Positions 13,159 through 16,332 of a stretch of 16,332 nucleotides of DNA are shown here, one piece after another (within the stretch, counting starts at the first letter, position 1; every line of letters begins with the position of its first letter). Location of the stretch: assembly GCA_047631875.1 (NCBI GenBank), contig JBLIAZ010000030.1, forward strand, positions 1-16,332. Direction: 5' to 3'. Source of the stretch: JBLIAZ01 sp047631875 (GTDB lineage: Bacteria > Bacteroidota > Bacteroidia > Flavobacteriales_C > GCA-002722245). A model generated the notes under the pieces. It worked only from the letters and a program-made list of their open reading frames with translations, made no database searches and was not told where the DNA came from. The position numbers were made by a program, and so were the translations under genes.

Positions 13159-15249
13159 ATGGTTCGTAAGTTATACGTGTACTTCTTTTTTACTTTAATT
13201 TGTTCCTCAACGCTGTGGGGACAAAAAAACAAAAGCATTGTTGACAGCTTAAAACTAGTCATTAGCTCGTCTATAAAAGACAGCAATTTAGTCCGTAACC
13301 ATTTACTTCTTTCAAAAGCATTATTTGATATAAACATCAAAGCAAGCTCAGCAAATGCCAACAAAGCTCATCGAATTAGTAAGCAGTTGTTTTACTTGTC
13401 TGGAAATGCTGAATCATTGCTATTACTAGGTTTAATAGACTTCAAACAAGGGAAATTACACCTCGCCTTGAACCACCTGAAACAAGCCTTAACATTATTC
13501 AATAAACAAAACAACAAAAATAAAGTAGCCCAAACCCATACGGAAATGGGAAACATATATGCTGCTCTTGGTAACATGGTGAAAGCCATTGAAAATCACC
13601 AACAAGCGATAAAATATTTCACTGAAACCAATTACGACAAGGGCGTTGCTGACAGTTACAGTAACCTAGGTCAAACTCATTTTTTTCAAAAAAACTACAG
13701 CACTGCACTACGTTATTACAAAAAATCTAAATTAATATACCAAAGAGACTCCAACCAAATCCCGATGGCCGAACTTTACAACCGAATCTCTTTGGTTTTC
13801 AGGGAACTAAATAAACTGGATAAGTCTTTGGAGTATGATTATTTGGCATTAATGACCCAAGAAAAGCTTCGTGACAAACAAGGAATAGCAAATTCAAATT
13901 ATAACATTGGAAAAACATCTGTATTACAAGGTGAGTTAAAAAGAGCTACTGGATACATTGAATATGCAGAGAAACTTTTTGATGAATTAGAGGACAATTT
14001 AGGTCTGGCAAAATGCTATCTATTGACTGCTAAGATTAGCATCAGTAAAAAGAGATACTCTAAGGCAAGCGCTGACTTGTCTAAAGCAATTCTTATTTCA
14101 AGAGAACGTGAGGCCATCAAAGAATTGTCAGAGGCTTACTATTTACGTTCTAAAATAAGCGAATATCAAAATGATTATAAAAGCGCTTACTTGTACTTAA
14201 CACAGCATGCTAACTTAAAGGATACACTATTTTCAAAAGAAAAAACGAGGCAGTTTTCGGAAATGCAAGTAAAATACCAATCTCAATCAAAAGACGATTT
14301 ATTGGTGCAGGTAAAACAAGAAAAAAAAGAAGGTAATAATAATTTCATCTTGTATGTACTGCTTTCTGCCGTGGTGTTTCTTTTGCTTGCATATAGCATC
14401 TATTTGATGAAGAAAAAAACAAAAGCCATTTACCACGCCAACCTGAACATTGAAAAATCAAGTGAGTTAATCAAAATAAGAAACAAGGAAATTATTGACA
14501 GTATATCCTACGCGAAAAAAATACAGGATGCAATTTTGCCCCCTCAAAAAGTATTGGACAATATTTTTACCGATCACTTCATATCGTATCATGCGAAAGA
14601 CATTGTGAGTGGTGATTTTTACTGGGCTCACAAGGATACTGCTGCAAATAAAGTGTTTTGGGCCAGTGCAGATTGTACTGGACATGGTGTTCCTGGTGCC
14701 TTAATGAGTGTAATTGGAACCATCATACTGAATGAAATCGTAATTGTACGACATCAACACAGCCCTGAACAAATATTGAACTCTTTGTCTAAATACTTAA
14801 AGCGCTACCTGAATAAAAACAAGAATGATGTTTCTCAGGATGGTATTGAATTGTCGTTGTGTGTGCTAGATCACGATGACCAAACTTTGGAGTTTAGTGG
14901 AGCGAATCGAAACGTGCTAATCATTAGAAACGGAGAAATAATTGAACTAAAAGGCAACAAACGTCCAATTGGATTTGACCCTTTCAACAGAGAAACTTCC
15001 TTATTCACCAAAGAAATTCTTCCTTATCAAAAAGGAGATTGTATTTACACTTTTTCTGACGGCTATACCGATCAGATTGGAGGAGTAAAAAAACAAAAAT
15101 ACAGAGTAGGAGTACTAAAACAAGACTTAATCGAAATGCATGAGCTCCCAATGGGTAAACAAAAATCACTCATTGAGACGAACCAAAAGAAATGGATGCG
15201 TGGAAACACTCAACTTGATGACATCTTGGTCTTCGGAGTAAAAGTCTAA
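13159..15249 (+). CDS. TPR sensor with SpoIIE/PP2C-type serine/threonine phosphatase output
   Basis: A 696-residue protein. The signal peptide MVRKLYVYFFFTLICSSTLWG is followed by a tetratricopeptide-repeat region (~60-355) with clear repeats such as AQTHTEMGNIYAALGNMVKAI and ADSYSNLGQTHFFQKNYSTAL. Then come a charged segment, one membrane helix (~396-416, ILYVLLSAVVFLLLAYSIYL), a short coiled linker (EIIDSISYAKKIQDAILPP) and a C-terminal SpoIIE/PP2C phosphatase domain (~465-696). Metal-binding acidic residues are in place: Asp486 (SGDFYW), Asp505 (ADCTGHGVPGA), Asp634 (FSDGY) and Asp687/688 (QLDDIL), so it should be active. Topology puts the TPRs in the periplasm and the phosphatase in the cytoplasm. 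SpoIIE-type phosphatases usually dephosphorylate anti-sigma antagonists, but no such partner is encoded here. Start: ATG 13159. The in-frame TTG at 13150 falls in the promoter box. Confidence 0.9.
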   Translation: MVRKLYVYFFFTLICSSTLWGQKNKSIVDSLKLVISSSIKDSNLVRNHLLLSKALFDINIKASSANANKAHRISKQLFYLSGNAESLLLLGLIDFKQGKLHLALNHLKQALTLFNKQNNKNKVAQTHTEMGNIYAALGNMVKAIENHQQAIKYFTETNYDKGVADSYSNLGQTHFFQKNYSTALRYYKKSKLIYQRDSNQIPMAELYNRISLVFRELNKLDKSLEYDYLALMTQEKLRDKQGIANSNYNIGKTSVLQGELKRATGYIEYAEKLFDELEDNLGLAKCYLLTAKISISKKRYSKASADLSKAILISREREAIKELSEAYYLRSKISEYQNDYKSAYLYLTQHANLKDTLFSKEKTRQFSEMQVKYQSQSKDDLLVQVKQEKKEGNNNFILYVLLSAVVFLLLAYSIYLMKKKTKAIYHANLNIEKSSELIKIRNKEIIDSISYAKKIQDAILPPQKVLDNIFTDHFISYHAKDIVSGDFYWAHKDTAANKVFWASADCTGHGVPGALMSVIGTIILNEIVIVRHQHSPEQILNSLSKYLKRYLNKNKNDVSQDGIELSLCVLDHDDQTLEFSGANRNVLIIRNGEIIELKGNKRPIGFDPFNRETSLFTKEILPYQKGDCIYTFSDGYTDQIGGVKKQKYRVGVLKQDLIEMHELPMGKQKSLIETNQKKWMRGNTQLDDILVFGVKV

Positions 15250-15328
15250 TTTGTAATTCGAGAATAATTCAAAAGAAAAAGTTGAATGTATTCGGTAAAA
15301 GATTCTCCTCCAAGTCATTATTTTTTCA

Positions 15329-15336
15329 TATTTTTG
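15329..15336 (+). promoter_or_regulatory. Possible -7 box upstream of accD
   Basis: TATTTTTG matches TAnnTTTG and lies 67 bp before the accD ATG in a 154-bp gap. No TTG is found at the right -33 distance, and the region is T-rich, so a chance match is possible. Confidence 0.3.
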
Positions 15337-15403
15337 TGCCGTAAATTTTCCTGACGCTTTCTAGTAATTAATAGTATTGCGACAGTAAAATAAATTGGAA
15401 AAC

Positions 15404-16249
15404 ATGGGATGGTTTAAAAGAATTAAAGAAGGAATTGTTACTCCAACAACAGCAAAAAAAGAGACACCTGAAGGACTGTGGCATAAATGCTCATCATGTA
15501 ATAAAGTAATGAGTACTGATGACCATGCCGACAACATATGGACTTGCCCTGATTGCGGACATCACGAAAGAATAAACGCCAAGGAATACTTTACCATTTT
15601 ATTTGACGATAATAAATTCACGGAATTAGCTCCTAAGTTAGTATCAACTGATCCATTAAATTTTGTCGACAAAAAAAGATACAAAGACAGGTTAGTTGCT
15701 GCCCGTAAAAAAACTGGATTAAATGACGCCATCACTTGTGCGTATGGAAAAATTGAAGGCCATGAAATCGTGATAGCTTGCATGAATTTTAACTTTATTG
15801 GAGGCTCAATGGGAGCTGTGGTAGGTGAAAAAATTGCTAGATCCATTGATCACGCAATAAAATATAAAAAACCATTCTTGTTAATCTCTAAATCTGGAGG
15901 GGCAAGAATGATGGAAGCTGCATTTTCATTGATGCAAATGGCAAAAACATCCGCCAAATTATCATTGTTAGCAAAAGCGAAGGTACCTTACATTAGCTTT
16001 TTAACGGACCCTACCACAGGGGGCGTTACCGCCTCATACGCCATGCTTGGTGATTTTAATATTGCCGAGCCTAAAGCATTGATTGGATTTGCGGGACCAA
16101 GGGTTGTGAAAGAGACCATAAAAAGAGATTTACCAAAAGATTTCCAAACTTCCGAATTTGTTCTTGAACATGGATTTCTTGATTTAATTGTGGAAAGAAA
16201 AGACTTAAAAAAGAAAGTCTCGCACATCATCAGTTTACTGAAAGGGTAA
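15404..16249 (+). CDS. accD: Acetyl-CoA carboxylase carboxyltransferase subunit beta
   Basis: A 281-residue AccD, the beta half of the carboxyltransferase that moves CO2 from carboxybiotin to acetyl-CoA, making malonyl-CoA for fatty acid synthesis in the cytoplasm. The N-terminal zinc ribbon has two CxxC pairs: Cys29/Cys32 (HKCSSC) and Cys48/Cys51 (WTCPDC). The crotonase-like carboxyltransferase core follows, with MNFNFIGGSMGAVVGEK, the SGGARMMEA acyl-CoA-binding segment, TDPTTGGVTASYAMLGD and LIGFAGPRVV. Full length. Start: ATG at 15404, giving the usual MGWFKR start; a TTG three codons upstream is less likely. accA, the alpha partner, is not in the window. It is separated by 154 bp from the phosphatase gene and so probably has its own promoter. 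Confidence 0.97.
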   Translation: MGWFKRIKEGIVTPTTAKKETPEGLWHKCSSCNKVMSTDDHADNIWTCPDCGHHERINAKEYFTILFDDNKFTELAPKLVSTDPLNFVDKKRYKDRLVAARKKTGLNDAITCAYGKIEGHEIVIACMNFNFIGGSMGAVVGEKIARSIDHAIKYKKPFLLISKSGGARMMEAAFSLMQMAKTSAKLSLLAKAKVPYISFLTDPTTGGVTASYAMLGDFNIAEPKALIGFAGPRVVKETIKRDLPKDFQTSEFVLEHGFLDLIVERKDLKKKVSHIISLLKG

Positions 16250-16260
16250 ATTCCATCTTC

Positions 16261-16307
16261 TTCTCCCCTGTTAAATTACAGTTAAATGCGTTTTATCAGG
16301 GGCAGAA
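16261..16307. other. Imperfect inverted repeat downstream of accD
   Basis: TTCTCCCCTG (16261-16270) pairs with CAGGGG-C-AGAA (16297-16307), giving ten base pairs with one bulged C around a 26-nt A+T-rich loop that itself contains two TTAAAT copies. It starts 12 bp after the accD stop. There is no U-run, so it is not a typical intrinsic terminator. It could be a long-loop terminator or a regulatory site of the next gene. Confidence 0.3.
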
Positions 16308-16332
16308 CTTTACACATTATTAGTACATTGGT

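Noticed and set aside
1..16332. CRISPR arrays, insertion sequences, integrases, toxin-antitoxin or phage-defence genes
   Set aside because: Reading all plausible frames and the intergenic stretches gave no repeat-spacer arrays, transposase motifs or defence domains.

Overview
The window is AT-rich bacterial DNA from a member of Bacteroidota, most likely the Flavobacteriales. Four things point there: a giant secreted protein with a gliding-type (CHU_C, type IX secretion type B) C-terminal sorting domain; Bacteroidota-style promoters (TTTG, spacer, TAnnTTTG) with almost no Shine-Dalgarno sequences; a TPR/SpoIIE-phosphatase fusion of a kind common in that phylum; and the sequences of RecA, AccD and L34. 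Genus cannot be read from this stretch. I see no phage, transposon, CRISPR array, tRNA, rRNA or defence island. Most of the window is ordinary chromosomal core.

Layout. (1) 1-2006: a maf nucleotide pyrophosphatase (minus, cut by the window edge) lies back to back with a membrane-anchored J-domain protein (plus, only 22 bp between), followed by a YciO-type YrdC-domain protein (plus). (2) 2046-4637: a minus-strand block read as flippase-like integral membrane protein, then the thiol peroxidase bcp, then recA. The last two are 7 bp apart and end in a clear intrinsic terminator. (3) 4638-4952: a 315-bp divergent intergenic region. (4) 4953-10016: one 1687-residue secreted protein with signal peptide, N-terminal CHU-type domain, beta-propeller (SBBP) repeats, a PKD-like domain, nine regular ~75-residue Ig-like modules each with exactly two cysteines, and a T9SS type B tail. 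(5) 10081-10878: a DUF1338 protein related to 2-oxoadipate dioxygenase/decarboxylase. (6) 10927-11138: rpmH (minus, 52 codons) with its own terminator and promoter. (7) 11298-16249: three plus-strand genes, namely an MsbA-like ABC exporter, a TPR/transmembrane/PP2C-type phosphatase sensor, and accD.

How they work together. Most genes are independent housekeeping functions: DNA repair, peroxide removal, nucleotide pool cleaning, ribosome assembly, fatty acid synthesis and lipid export. The bcp-recA pair is the only convincing operon. The surface protein would depend on a type IX secretion machine encoded elsewhere. The most noteworthy structures are its alternating two-type module array, a nested inverted repeat across its stop codon, and promoter boxes so close to two start codons that nearly leaderless mRNAs are predicted. 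I found no clear previously undescribed system, and the findings are scored accordingly.
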